Source: Cedecea selenatireducens
GTDB lineage: Bacteria; Pseudomonadota; Gammaproteobacteria; Enterobacterales; Enterobacteriaceae
Direction of reading: 5' to 3'
DNA: 64,000 nucleotides
Assembly: GCF_042138895.1 (NCBI RefSeq)
Contig: NZ_JBHIKW010000004.1
Location: 124,001 to 188,000 of the forward strand
The notes beneath the pieces were generated by a model. The model worked only from the letters and a program-made list of their open reading frames with translations. It had not been told where the DNA came from and did not search any database. Made by a program: the position numbers and the translations under genes. This document shows, piece after piece, positions 36,112 to 43,163 of this stretch; position 1 is the stretch's first letter; each line of letters opens with the position of its first letter.

Positions 36112-36936
36112 ATGCGCTCGGCGATAAAACATACTGTAAAAATTTCTCTGCTGGCTGCTTCAATGGCAGGGGTTATGCTGCTTGCCGGCTGTGGGCCTAA
36201 GCAGGACGCGAACCATATTAAAGTAGGCATCAGCGCAGGTATCGATCAACCGCTTTGGGATACCGTCAAAAAGGTCGCCAAAGAAAAATACAATCTTGAC
36301 GTAGAAGTGGTGACCTTCACCGACTATGTGCTGCCTAACTCTGCGCTGAGCAGCGGCGATATCGACGCTAACTCCTTCCAGCACGGCCCTTATCTGGATA
36401 AGCAAATAAAAGAACGTGGCTATAAGCTGGCCGCCGTGGGCAATACTTTTGTTTATCCTATCGCCGGTTATTCCCGCAAAATTAAAGCCGTATCAGAACT
36501 GAAGAATGGGGCGCAGCTGGCCGTACCCAATGATCCAACAAACCTTGGCCGCTCGCTGCTGCTGCTCCAGACGCAGGGACTTATCAAGCTCAAGGATAAC
36601 GTCGGGCTGCTGCCAACCTCTCTCGATATCGTCGAAAACCCTAAGCAGCTGAAAATTGTTGAGGTAGAAGCGGCTCAACTTACCCGAGCTATTGATGATG
36701 ATAAAATCGATCTCGCGATTATCAATACCAACTATTCAAGCCAGATTGGGCTGACTCCCGCAAAAAATGGCCTGTTTGTTGAAGATAAAAACTCGCCCTA
36801 CGTGAACATTATCGTTGCCCGGGAAGATAATAAAGACAGCGAAAATGTGAAAAACCTTGTGAAGGCATACCAGACCGATGAAGTGGCCGCCGCCGCTGAT
36901 AAGATTTATCACGGTGATGCCGTAAAAGGGTGGTAA
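36112..36936 (+). CDS. MetQ/NlpA-family substrate-binding lipoprotein
   Basis: Lipoprotein of 274 residues. The signal ends in MLLAGC with lipidated Cys near residue 27, followed by HIKVGISAGIDQPLWDTVKK. Later segments FTDYVLPNSALSSGDIDANSFQHGPYLD, VGNTFVYPIAGYS and NDPTNLGRSLLLLQ are those of methionine-binding MetQ/NlpA proteins. No metN or metI genes adjoin it, so it is an orphan binding protein like E. coli nlpA, though its wording is closer to MetQ. It may feed a MetNI transporter encoded elsewhere. Confidence 0.87.
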   Translation: MRSAIKHTVKISLLAASMAGVMLLAGCGPKQDANHIKVGISAGIDQPLWDTVKKVAKEKYNLDVEVVTFTDYVLPNSALSSGDIDANSFQHGPYLDKQIKERGYKLAAVGNTFVYPIAGYSRKIKAVSELKNGAQLAVPNDPTNLGRSLLLLQTQGLIKLKDNVGLLPTSLDIVENPKQLKIVEVEAAQLTRAIDDDKIDLAIINTNYSSQIGLTPAKNGLFVEDKNSPYVNIIVAREDNKDSENVKNLVKAYQTDEVAAAADKIYHGDAVKGW

Positions 36937-36946
36937 ATGCTATGTC

Positions 36947-36969
36947 AGGATCCCGATATTCGGGGTCCT
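36947..36969. terminator. Hairpin after the MetQ-like gene
   Basis: AGGATCCCGA and TCGGGGTCCT pair over 10 positions (one G-T) around a 3-base loop, 11 bases after the stop codon. It lacks a T-run, so it may be a weak terminator or an mRNA 3'-end stabiliser. Confidence 0.4.
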
Positions 36970-36987
36970 AAACACTCAAGATGAATA

Positions 36988-37158
36988 TCATGAATTTTTT
37001 ATGGTGATAACCTCACCATGATGCAATAGCAGTACGCTAAAACAACGTGATGAAGAAGAGGGCAGAGTAATTTTTCGCTCAGGCGCGTTCATCGATGAAA
37101 GGGCATTGCAGCCAGGGTCAAACTTCACCTGATGATTGACTAAAATAACCTCAGACAC
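36988..37158 (-). pseudogene. Truncated CadC-type wHTH regulator
   Basis: A 56-codon frame starts at GTG 37158 with GGAGG in front and stops at 36988-36990. The visible text (VILVNHQVKFDPG, ITLPSSSSRCFSVLLLHHGEVIT) is the N-terminal half of a CadC/ToxR-type winged helix. The recognition helix, membrane helix and periplasmic domain are missing. It lies divergently in front of the tccC gene and is probably a broken regulator, possibly once of the toxin gene. Confidence 0.6.
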
Positions 37159-37488
37159 TCCATATCCTCCAGCATCCCCGATCTCATTTACGTTCTTTTA
37201 TTTTAAGAACATGTTACGAGCATGTAATTAAAGACATAAGATAAATTAATATTTCATAGATATCATTAAATTAACCATTAATTCAGATGCGGATAAACAC
37301 ATAATATTTTAACAACACTAAATAAAAATAATGCCTGGCATATCAGGGTGGAAATAGCTTCCACGTCCTCGTAAGATAATTCCCAGGCAAGCAAGAAAGC
37401 GAGCAGATATAAGTTTAAAACCTCAAATCGAATTAGAACCATTAAACGATCGGTTATTCTCATCTGAATGTTAAAAAAGGAGAACACC
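37159..37488. other. AT-rich leader region of tccC with nested inverted repeats
   Basis: No gene is supported here. TGCCTGG (37332-37338) pairs with CCAGGCA (37383-37389), and inside it GTGGAA (37348-37353) pairs with TTCCAC (37359-37364) across ATAGC. This could fold as a two-level RNA structure about 100 bases before the toxin start. An AAGGAGA ribosome site ends the region. Confidence 0.4.
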
Positions 37489-40470
37489 ATGAACACATCA
37501 CCGTTCAGCAACACCCCGACCATCACGGTCCTCGACAACCGCGGCCTGACCGTGCGCGACATCGCGTACCACCGCCACCCGGATACCCCGGACGTCACCA
37601 GCGGGCGCATCACCCGCCACCGCTACGACGCCCGCGGTTTTCTGACGCAGAGCGCTGACCCGCGCCTGCATGAAACGGGGTTGGCAAACTTCAGCTACCT
37701 CACGGACCTGGCCGGCAGCGTCCTGCGTACCGTCAGCGTAGACGCCGGAACCACCGTGGCACTGAACGACGCCGCAGGCCGCCCCTTTATCGCAGTCAGC
37801 AATATCCGTACCGCAGGTGACGGTACGGAAGACCTGAGCCAGGCGGTGACCCACACCTGGCAGTATGAGGACGCAGCGCTGCCGGGCCGTACGGTAAGCA
37901 TCACGGAGCAGCTCACCGGCGAAGCCGCCCGCATCACGGAGCGCTTCGTGTATGCCGGCCACACAGCCGAGGAGAAGGCACTGAACCTGGCGGGTGCATG
38001 CGTCAGCCACTACGACACGGCCGGCCTGATACGGACCGAGGGCGTGGCCCTGATCGGCGTCCCGCTCTCCGTCACCCGACGTCTGCTGAAGGACGCGGAT
38101 AACCCTGACGTCGTGGCCGACTGGCAGGGCGGGGATACCCCGGCCTGGAATGACCTGCTCGTTGGGGAGAGTGAGGGGCATACCAGCCTGACCACCACCG
38201 ACGCCACTGGCACGGTGCTGACCACCACGGATGCACGGGGTAATATGCAGCGGGTGGCGTACGACGTGGCCGGGCAACTGTCGGGCAGTTGGCTGACCCT
38301 GAAGGATGGTACGGAGCAGGTTATCGTGGCCTCCCTAACCTATTCGGCCGCCGGACAGAAGCTGCGCGAGGAGCACGGCAACGGCATAGTGACCACCTAC
38401 ACGTATGAAGCAGAGACACAGCGCCTGACCGGGATTAAAACGGCGCGTCAGGCCGGGCATGCCTCTGGCGCGAGGGTACTACAGGACCTGCGCTATAAGT
38501 ACGACCCGGTGGGCAATGTATTAAAAATTACTAACGATGCGGAAGAGACCCGCTTCTGGCGCAACCAGAAAGTGGTGCCGGAGAACACGTACGTCTACGA
38601 CAGCCTGTACCAGCTGGTCAGCGCCACCGGGCGCGAGATGGCAAACGCCGGCCAGCAGGGTAGCCGGTTACCATCAGCCACCGTTCCCATTCCCGCCGAC
38701 GACGCCGCATACACAAACTACACCCGCACATACACCTACGACGAAGCCGGCAACCTGACGCAAATCCGCCACAGCGCGCCGGCCACAGGCAATAGTTACA
38801 CCACAGACATTACGGTGAGCAGATGCAGCAACCGGGGCGTGCTCAGCACGCTGACGAAAAAACCTGACGACGTCGACGCCTTTTTCACCGCCGGCGGGCA
38901 GCAGAAACAGCTGCAGCCGGGGCAGGACCTGGTCTGGACGCCGCGTAATGAACTGCAGACGGTGGCGCCGGTGGTGCGTGACGGAGGCACAGATGACAGT
39001 GAAAACTACTGCTATGACGCGGGCAGTCAGCGCGTGCTGAAGATGAGCGTGCAGGAAACGAAAACCAGCAGCCAAAAGCAGCAGGTGCTGTATCTGCCGG
39101 GGCTGGAGCTGCGTAGCACACAGAGCGGTAACACGGAGACGGAGAGCCTGGAGGTGATTACAGTGGGAGAGGCGGGCCGGGCGCAGGTGCGGGTGCTGCA
39201 CTGGACATCCGGCAGGCCGGCAGAAATCACCGGCGACCAGATAAGGTACAGTTACGATAACCTGACGGGCAGCAGCGGGCTGGAGCTGGACGGTGACGGC
39301 AACATTATCAGCGCGGAGGAGTACTACCCGTACGGAGGCACGGCGGTGTGGACGGCGCGCAACGCGGTGGAGGCGGACTACAAAACCCTCCGCTACTCGG
39401 GCAAGGAGCGTGATGCGACCGGGCTGTACTACTACGGTTATCGGTACTACCAGCCGTGGGCTGGTAGGTGGCTCTCTACCGATCCTGCTGGCACAATAGA
39501 CGGTATTAACTTGTTCAGGATGGTACGAAATAATCCCGTGACGCTAAGAGATAACGATGGCCTTTCTCCCGAAAGTATCGCCAGACGCTGGCTGGAAATA
39601 AGTAGAAAAAAACGTGCTGATAACAGTTTTCTACGAATGCAAAATAATGGCTCATTATTGAGAGATGGCTTTTTATCTGAGGCTGCATCCATGCCTGGAT
39701 TCTCAGGGGGGGCGTTTTATCTCACGTCGAGTCTGCTATTTAAATTTCCTAATGCCTTCGGTTCAGAGCGGGACATTAAGGGGCAAGCATTACAAAATCA
39801 GAATTCCTTGCGTGCCAGTGAATTCAATACACAAGAAGTTGATTTTATTAAAAACTTCATCAAAGAAGATTTTTATTTGGCACACGCCACAAATGCAAAC
39901 ATCGAAAGTGAAAATGGAAACATAAATTTCTATTCAAGGAAAATGCTGCAAGATAAAAAAATTATTTTCAACGAGTCTAACTCCGATTTGGATGATGTTT
40001 ATGGGTTAGGTAACGATGATTATGCGTTCTTCTCTCTGGAGATAGGCCCTGCTTTGAAAAAACAGAAAAGTCGGTTTGGCAACACCGTTTATAAAGTTTC
40101 AGCATCAAATGGCGCATTTAAGTTCGCATCACTATCACTCGTCGATCAGCTAACTATGGAACTCCCAGAGCCAAAAATACCCGGATTGTCATCTGAAGGT
40201 AGTGTTCAATTAGCTGGACGTCCTTCCTTAAAAAGAGAAGAGGTTTTTTTCCATGGTCTGGATGATTCAATTCTATCTCTGGCGAGACATATCGCTCTTT
40301 CCACAAGAGTTCTTTCTAAGCAGTCGGATAGAGATGTGATACTTAATGAGCGTAACCCGGACAAACTGGATCGCATAACGAACTATTTATTCAGGCCGGA
40401 GGTACGAGTTCCAAGAATGGCGGGGATCAAGAATGGAGGATATTTCAAGTACCGATTTGGAAATAGATAA
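37489..40470 (+). CDS. tccC: Insecticidal toxin complex C subunit (TccC-like, RHS repeat)
   Basis: Protein of 993 residues. Residues 1-692 are the conserved TcC/RHS shell with YD repeats: TVLDNRGLTVRDIAYHR, SVDAGTTVALNDAAGRPF, VLQDLRYKYDPVGNV, SGKERDATGLYYYGYRYY and the self-cleavage region DPAGTIDGINLFRMVRNNP (Asp665). The last 300 residues are unlike the shell, AT-rich, and form the variable effector that TcC proteins enclose with TcB and inject through a TcA pore. No TcA or TcB gene is in the window. The effector is not recognised; an ADP-ribosyltransferase fold is only a guess. ATG 37489 has AAGGAGA; ATG 37468 is a weaker alternative. Confidence 0.9.
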   Translation: MNTSPFSNTPTITVLDNRGLTVRDIAYHRHPDTPDVTSGRITRHRYDARGFLTQSADPRLHETGLANFSYLTDLAGSVLRTVSVDAGTTVALNDAAGRPFIAVSNIRTAGDGTEDLSQAVTHTWQYEDAALPGRTVSITEQLTGEAARITERFVYAGHTAEEKALNLAGACVSHYDTAGLIRTEGVALIGVPLSVTRRLLKDADNPDVVADWQGGDTPAWNDLLVGESEGHTSLTTTDATGTVLTTTDARGNMQRVAYDVAGQLSGSWLTLKDGTEQVIVASLTYSAAGQKLREEHGNGIVTTYTYEAETQRLTGIKTARQAGHASGARVLQDLRYKYDPVGNVLKITNDAEETRFWRNQKVVPENTYVYDSLYQLVSATGREMANAGQQGSRLPSATVPIPADDAAYTNYTRTYTYDEAGNLTQIRHSAPATGNSYTTDITVSRCSNRGVLSTLTKKPDDVDAFFTAGGQQKQLQPGQDLVWTPRNELQTVAPVVRDGGTDDSENYCYDAGSQRVLKMSVQETKTSSQKQQVLYLPGLELRSTQSGNTETESLEVITVGEAGRAQVRVLHWTSGRPAEITGDQIRYSYDNLTGSSGLELDGDGNIISAEEYYPYGGTAVWTARNAVEADYKTLRYSGKERDATGLYYYGYRYYQPWAGRWLSTDPAGTIDGINLFRMVRNNPVTLRDNDGLSPESIARRWLEISRKKRADNSFLRMQNNGSLLRDGFLSEAASMPGFSGGAFYLTSSLLFKFPNAFGSERDIKGQALQNQNSLRASEFNTQEVDFIKNFIKEDFYLAHATNANIESENGNINFYSRKMLQDKKIIFNESNSDLDDVYGLGNDDYAFFSLEIGPALKKQKSRFGNTVYKVSASNGAFKFASLSLVDQLTMELPEPKIPGLSSEGSVQLAGRPSLKREEVFFHGLDDSILSLARHIALSTRVLSKQSDRDVILNERNPDKLDRITNYLFRPEVRVPRMAGIKNGGYFKYRFGNR

Positions 40471-40489
40471 CCATCCCTGAACCAGCTTT

Positions 40490-41060
40490 ATCTTCTCCAG
40501 GGCACGTCCCAGCCGCTTGTTATCGATGATGGCGCCCTGGTCAAGTTCTCCCAGACGGTCGTAAGTGATAAAGGGCAGGGAAGTGCCACTGGCCCGGAGC
40601 TCGATAGTGCCGTCCGGATACTGACAGACATCGATGTATTTCCTCTGAAAACGATGGTTTTCTTCATTAGCAGCTCCTTAGTATCTGTTTCTGTCATGTA
40701 TCCAATAAAGAATGCCATAGCCGATTATTAAAATTGCGAAAAATACGATGGTTTGAGCTGTACTTGTTCCATACCACGCCACTTCTGGTTGAAAAGAATT
40801 TTCAGGTCGCCATCCTGCTTTGTAATCGAGAATTGGAGTGAAGCATGCCCAAAGTGTTGCTAGTGCAATTGGTATAACTGAGCGTAAAAAACCGCTATAG
40901 GTAATCAAGCCAAAAACAACAAGCCATACTAATGTCTGTCTGAGATCTCCAGCCGGCTGGCTGCAAGGCGTGTTGTCAGACGCCGGTCAATAACGTCCTG
41001 AAGGATCCTGAGTCGGTTCACATCGTTCATCGAGAAAAACTCCGTTCCGTATGCCGTCAT
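40490..41060 (-). pseudogene. ISNCY-type transposase remnant (both ends, core lost)
   Basis: Two fragments of one transposase gene: about 43 N-terminal residues with a stop at 40929, and about 63 C-terminal residues at 40490-40680. The residues between them, including the whole DDE core, are replaced by about 250 unrelated AT-richer bases that carry a small membrane-protein frame. It begins 20 bases after the tccC stop. Confidence 0.7.
40678..40908 (-). CDS. Small membrane protein inside the IS remnant
   Basis: A frame of 76 residues from TTG 40908 with two hydrophobic segments (about 8-25 and 50-68). The frame is open further upstream without a better start, so it may be the 3' part of a larger membrane protein cut by rearrangement. 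It sits between the two transposase fragments and antiparallel to tccC. No family is recognised. An immunity or accessory role for the toxin is possible but unsupported. Confidence 0.35.
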   Translation of the reverse strand: MITYSGFLRSVIPIALATLWACFTPILDYKAGWRPENSFQPEVAWYGTSTAQTIVFFAILIIGYGILYWIHDRNRY

Positions 41061-41215
41061 GAGTCTCATCCTTTGGAAGCAGCGATCGCTGTGGTGAGAC
41101 TGTAGCGCGGACATGTCTATTTGGTCAGAGACGGACATCTCAATTTAGCTACCACATCCTTTGTCAAAGCTCAGTAGAATTGTCTAATCACTGGCTCGTT
41201 AGAAATGTCCATATG

Positions 41216-41254
41216 TTGAAAAGGCCGCTGCGAAAATCCTTCCCGCAGCGGCCT
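41216..41254 (-). terminator. Terminator of the five-gene AT-rich operon
   Basis: AGGCCGCTGCG (41222-41232) and CGCAGCGGCCT (41244-41254) form a perfect 11-base-pair stem with an 11-base loop. On the minus strand the stem is followed by TTTTC. It lies 33 bases after the last gene's stop and closes the operon 42953-41287. Confidence 0.75.
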
Positions 41255-41286
41255 CTTTAGCATAACGTCATTGTGCGAACTAATTT

Positions 41287-42069
41287 TTAACTATCCAACT
41301 CACTTAATTTTGCCGGGTTAACACTGTAAATCATAACAAAAATAGCCAGCAAACCAATGGCGGTTACTTCAACACCAAATTTATTAAAGGTAAGCTCTAT
41401 AAATCCAGGGTAACAGACTAAAAGCCCGGGTATACTTACGCTAAATAAAGCTCTTATGATAAAATATTGGAGTCCAGTAGGCTTTCTCACGAAAAGGCAA
41501 AAAATAAAAACAACACAGCTAATAACAACACCAATAACTAATGGAATAGGCACTGTGCCACTGATTAAATAAGAGGGTAATAATATTAAAAATGCAGCCA
41601 GAATCATCAGCGCTGAAAGACCTTTTTTCATGAAGCTAACCTTTGCTTTATTATCAAAACCGTAAGTTGGAAGGTTGTTATCACTTAATAACTTCCTGAG
41701 TTTTTTAGTATCGCTTTTGGAATAGTATTTCTTTACCATTCGGTGCATTCCTGCGAATGCAGTTTTGCTTGGTGAAGCGTTAGGGGCAGATTTACACTGT
41801 CTATAAATAATATAGTGCGCTACTAACAATTCCAAAGCATCATGACAAGTTTCTGCAAGCCACTGGTTCCAATCGCTGCTTTTAATTTCCTCCAATGAAT
41901 TATTGTGTGCAGTTTGGTTTTCTAGATAATTAAAAAATTTCTCTGCTGCAGAGTGGGCGTGTTCGAAATCTAACCCGGAGGATTCATGTTCTTCTAGTGA
42001 AGATATATAATTATCATAAAGGCGATTGATTTCATTCTTCTGCTTTTCAATAATAGCATGAATGTCCAT
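41287..42069 (-). CDS. Four-helix membrane protein, last gene of novel operon
   Basis: Protein of 260 residues, not recognised. The N-terminal 145 residues are hydrophilic and helical (EKQKNEINRLYDNYISSLEEH, probably coiled coil). Four hydrophobic segments follow at about 148-170, 174-194, 203-222 and 232-252, so the N-terminal domain is probably cytoplasmic. It lies 11 bases after the second long small gene and is terminated by the hairpin at 41216-41254. It is AT-rich like the rest of the operon. It could be the membrane effector or anchor for the four small proteins. Confidence 0.6.
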   Translation of the reverse strand: MDIHAIIEKQKNEINRLYDNYISSLEEHESSGLDFEHAHSAAEKFFNYLENQTAHNNSLEEIKSSDWNQWLAETCHDALELLVAHYIIYRQCKSAPNASPSKTAFAGMHRMVKKYYSKSDTKKLRKLLSDNNLPTYGFDNKAKVSFMKKGLSALMILAAFLILLPSYLISGTVPIPLVIGVVISCVVFIFCLFVRKPTGLQYFIIRALFSVSIPGLLVCYPGFIELTFNKFGVEVTAIGLLAIFVMIYSVNPAKLSELDS

Positions 42070-42080
42070 GTTTGATTTCG

Positions 42081-42359
42081 CTACCTTTTTTGTTGATTGC
42101 CTTTGTTCTGTGCGCTTATTTTTGCAAGTAACTTACTGGCCTTGGATGTATCCAATCCATTGAAAACCATGCGTTTTATTGGTTTTCCGTATGTCCCGAG
42201 AACAATGTTCTCGACTACTGAGAAATCTTCACTGCCATTGAGTTTAATTATCTCATTAAACATCTCCTCTAATTGCTGGTTGCTTGGGTTCCATTCGATG
42301 ATATTGAGTGTTTCTTCTATTGATTTTTTAAACATAAATAAATTGAAAGATAACGCCAT
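42081..42359 (-). CDS. Small protein, long type (second copy), GLDTSKA motif
   Basis: Protein of 92 residues. The N-terminal part carries IIEWNPSNQQLEEMFNEI and the C-terminal part GLDTSKASKLLAKI. It is homologous over its length to the 92-residue product of 42520-42798 (shared W-x-P, QLExM and the C-terminal motif). It starts two bases after the stop of the preceding short gene, so they are co-translated. No known family comes to mind. Confidence 0.6.
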   Translation of the reverse strand: MALSFNLFMFKKSIEETLNIIEWNPSNQQLEEMFNEIIKLNGSEDFSVVENIVLGTYGKPIKRMVFNGLDTSKASKLLAKISAQNKGNQQKR

Positions 42360-42361
42360 CT

Positions 42362-42523
42362 CTATTCTACCTTCTTCTTGGTTTCTGATGGTTGCTGAGG
42401 CTCTTGTTTTTTCAGCAATAACCTTAGTGCTTTAGACGTATCTAATCCGTCTTTTAATGAAACAACATTGCCTCTGTTTTCAATTGTTGCTCCCTCGTCT
42501 TTTTGACCTTTATTATTTGTCAT
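42362..42523 (-). CDS. Small protein, short type (second copy), GLDTSKA motif
   Basis: Protein of 53 residues (ATG 42523, TAG 42362-42364). A polar N-terminus is followed by DGLDTSKALRLLLKKQ and a Gln/Lys-rich tail. Its start overlaps the stop of the long gene upstream as ATGA. It resembles the 52-residue product of 42795-42953. No family is recognised. Confidence 0.55.
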   Translation of the reverse strand: MTNNKGQKDEGATIENRGNVVSLKDGLDTSKALRLLLKKQEPQQPSETKKKVE

Positions 42524-42798
42524 GGTTTATCCTCCCCGGTCTTCAGACTATTTTGTAATTCTTGTATTTTAGCAAGTACAGTCAATGCTCTAGCCGTGTT
42601 TAGCCCTTTTAAAATCAGGACCTCAATTTGTGGGCCATAGATGCGATAGATAACTTGTGATACTTTTTTTTGGTCTAAATCTTTATTTTTCAACTCTTCA
42701 TACATTTGTTCAAGCTGAAAATATGTGGGCTGCCATTTGCAAATCCCCATAATTTCTTCAACCAACGTTTTAAAATGATCAAGCTTTGTTGGATTCAT
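42520..42798 (-). CDS. Small protein, long type (first copy), GLNTARA motif
   Basis: Protein of 92 residues, paralogous to the product of 42081-42359. IMGICKWQPTYFQLEQMYEEL aligns with the same region there, and GLNTARALTVLAKIQ matches the C-terminal motif with changes. Both ends overlap neighbours by four bases (ATGA at 42795-42798 and 42520-42523), showing tight translational coupling. The function is unknown. Confidence 0.6.
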   Translation of the reverse strand: MNPTKLDHFKTLVEEIMGICKWQPTYFQLEQMYEELKNKDLDQKKVSQVIYRIYGPQIEVLILKGLNTARALTVLAKIQELQNSLKTGEDKP

Positions 42799-42953
42799 TT
42801 ATTATTATTCTTATTAGTGCTTTTTTGCTGGCTACTTTGTGATTTTTGTATTGTTTCTAGCAATTGTTTAGCTTTAGACGTATCAAACCCATCCTGGGCA
42901 AAGCCTTCATGCCTCTTGTGTTGATTTTGCGACCCATTTTTTTCCGCACTCAT
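42795..42953 (-). CDS. Small protein, short type (first copy), GFDTSKA motif
   Basis: Protein of 52 residues from ATG 42953: a polar N-terminus, then DGFDTSKAKQLLETIQKSQ, then a Ser/Asn/Lys-rich tail. The frame is open further upstream, but that part is untranslated-looking leader sequence. It is the first gene of the operon and the founder of the short/long alternation. No family is recognised. Confidence 0.5.
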   Translation of the reverse strand: MSAEKNGSQNQHKRHEGFAQDGFDTSKAKQLLETIQKSQSSQQKSTNKNNNK

Positions 42954-43163
42954 AATTTTGCCTTTTGATTTCTTTGTGATTGTATTTGCACCGCGTAGCG
43001 GTTCGGGGTTCTGTGACACCCGAACTTTACCCCGGTTTCCTTTGTATATAATATCATTGAAGTTATTTACATTTCTCAGAAATCTTCTCTGGTTTTGATT
43101 GCAATAGCCGAAAGATAGCGCACACATCGCCGTTGGTCAGTGAGTACGAGGTTTCCGCCAAGT
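42954..43163 (-). promoter_or_regulatory. Leader and promoter region of the novel operon
   Basis: This 210-base stretch lies between the intact transposase gene and the first small gene. On the minus strand GTTCGGG and CCCGAAC (43001-43025) form a hairpin about 50 bases before the start codon. An AT-rich block near 43040-43060 (containing TATTATATA-like sequence) could hold a -10 element. Part of it may belong to the IS end. Confidence 0.4.

Larger units (their letters stand above)
40480..41163 (-). mobile_element. Decayed ISNCY-type insertion sequence
   Basis: On the minus strand, 41060 down to 40929 reads as the N-terminus of a transposase (SMNDVNRLRILQDVIDRRL), and 40680 to 40490 in another frame reads as its C-terminal part (KYIDVCQYPDGTIELR, then YDRLGELDQGAIIDNKRLG). 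Both match the intact transposase at 43164-44564. The catalytic middle is gone. GGACAT at 41109 and 41133 repeats at the same 24-base spacing as in the intact copy, followed 21 bases on by ACATCCTT, the likely outer end. The low-coordinate end is not defined. Confidence 0.75.

Noticed and set aside
37498..38277. Antisense frame of 259 codons within tccC
   Set aside because: The sense strand encodes the conserved TccC shell; the antisense product shows no domain.
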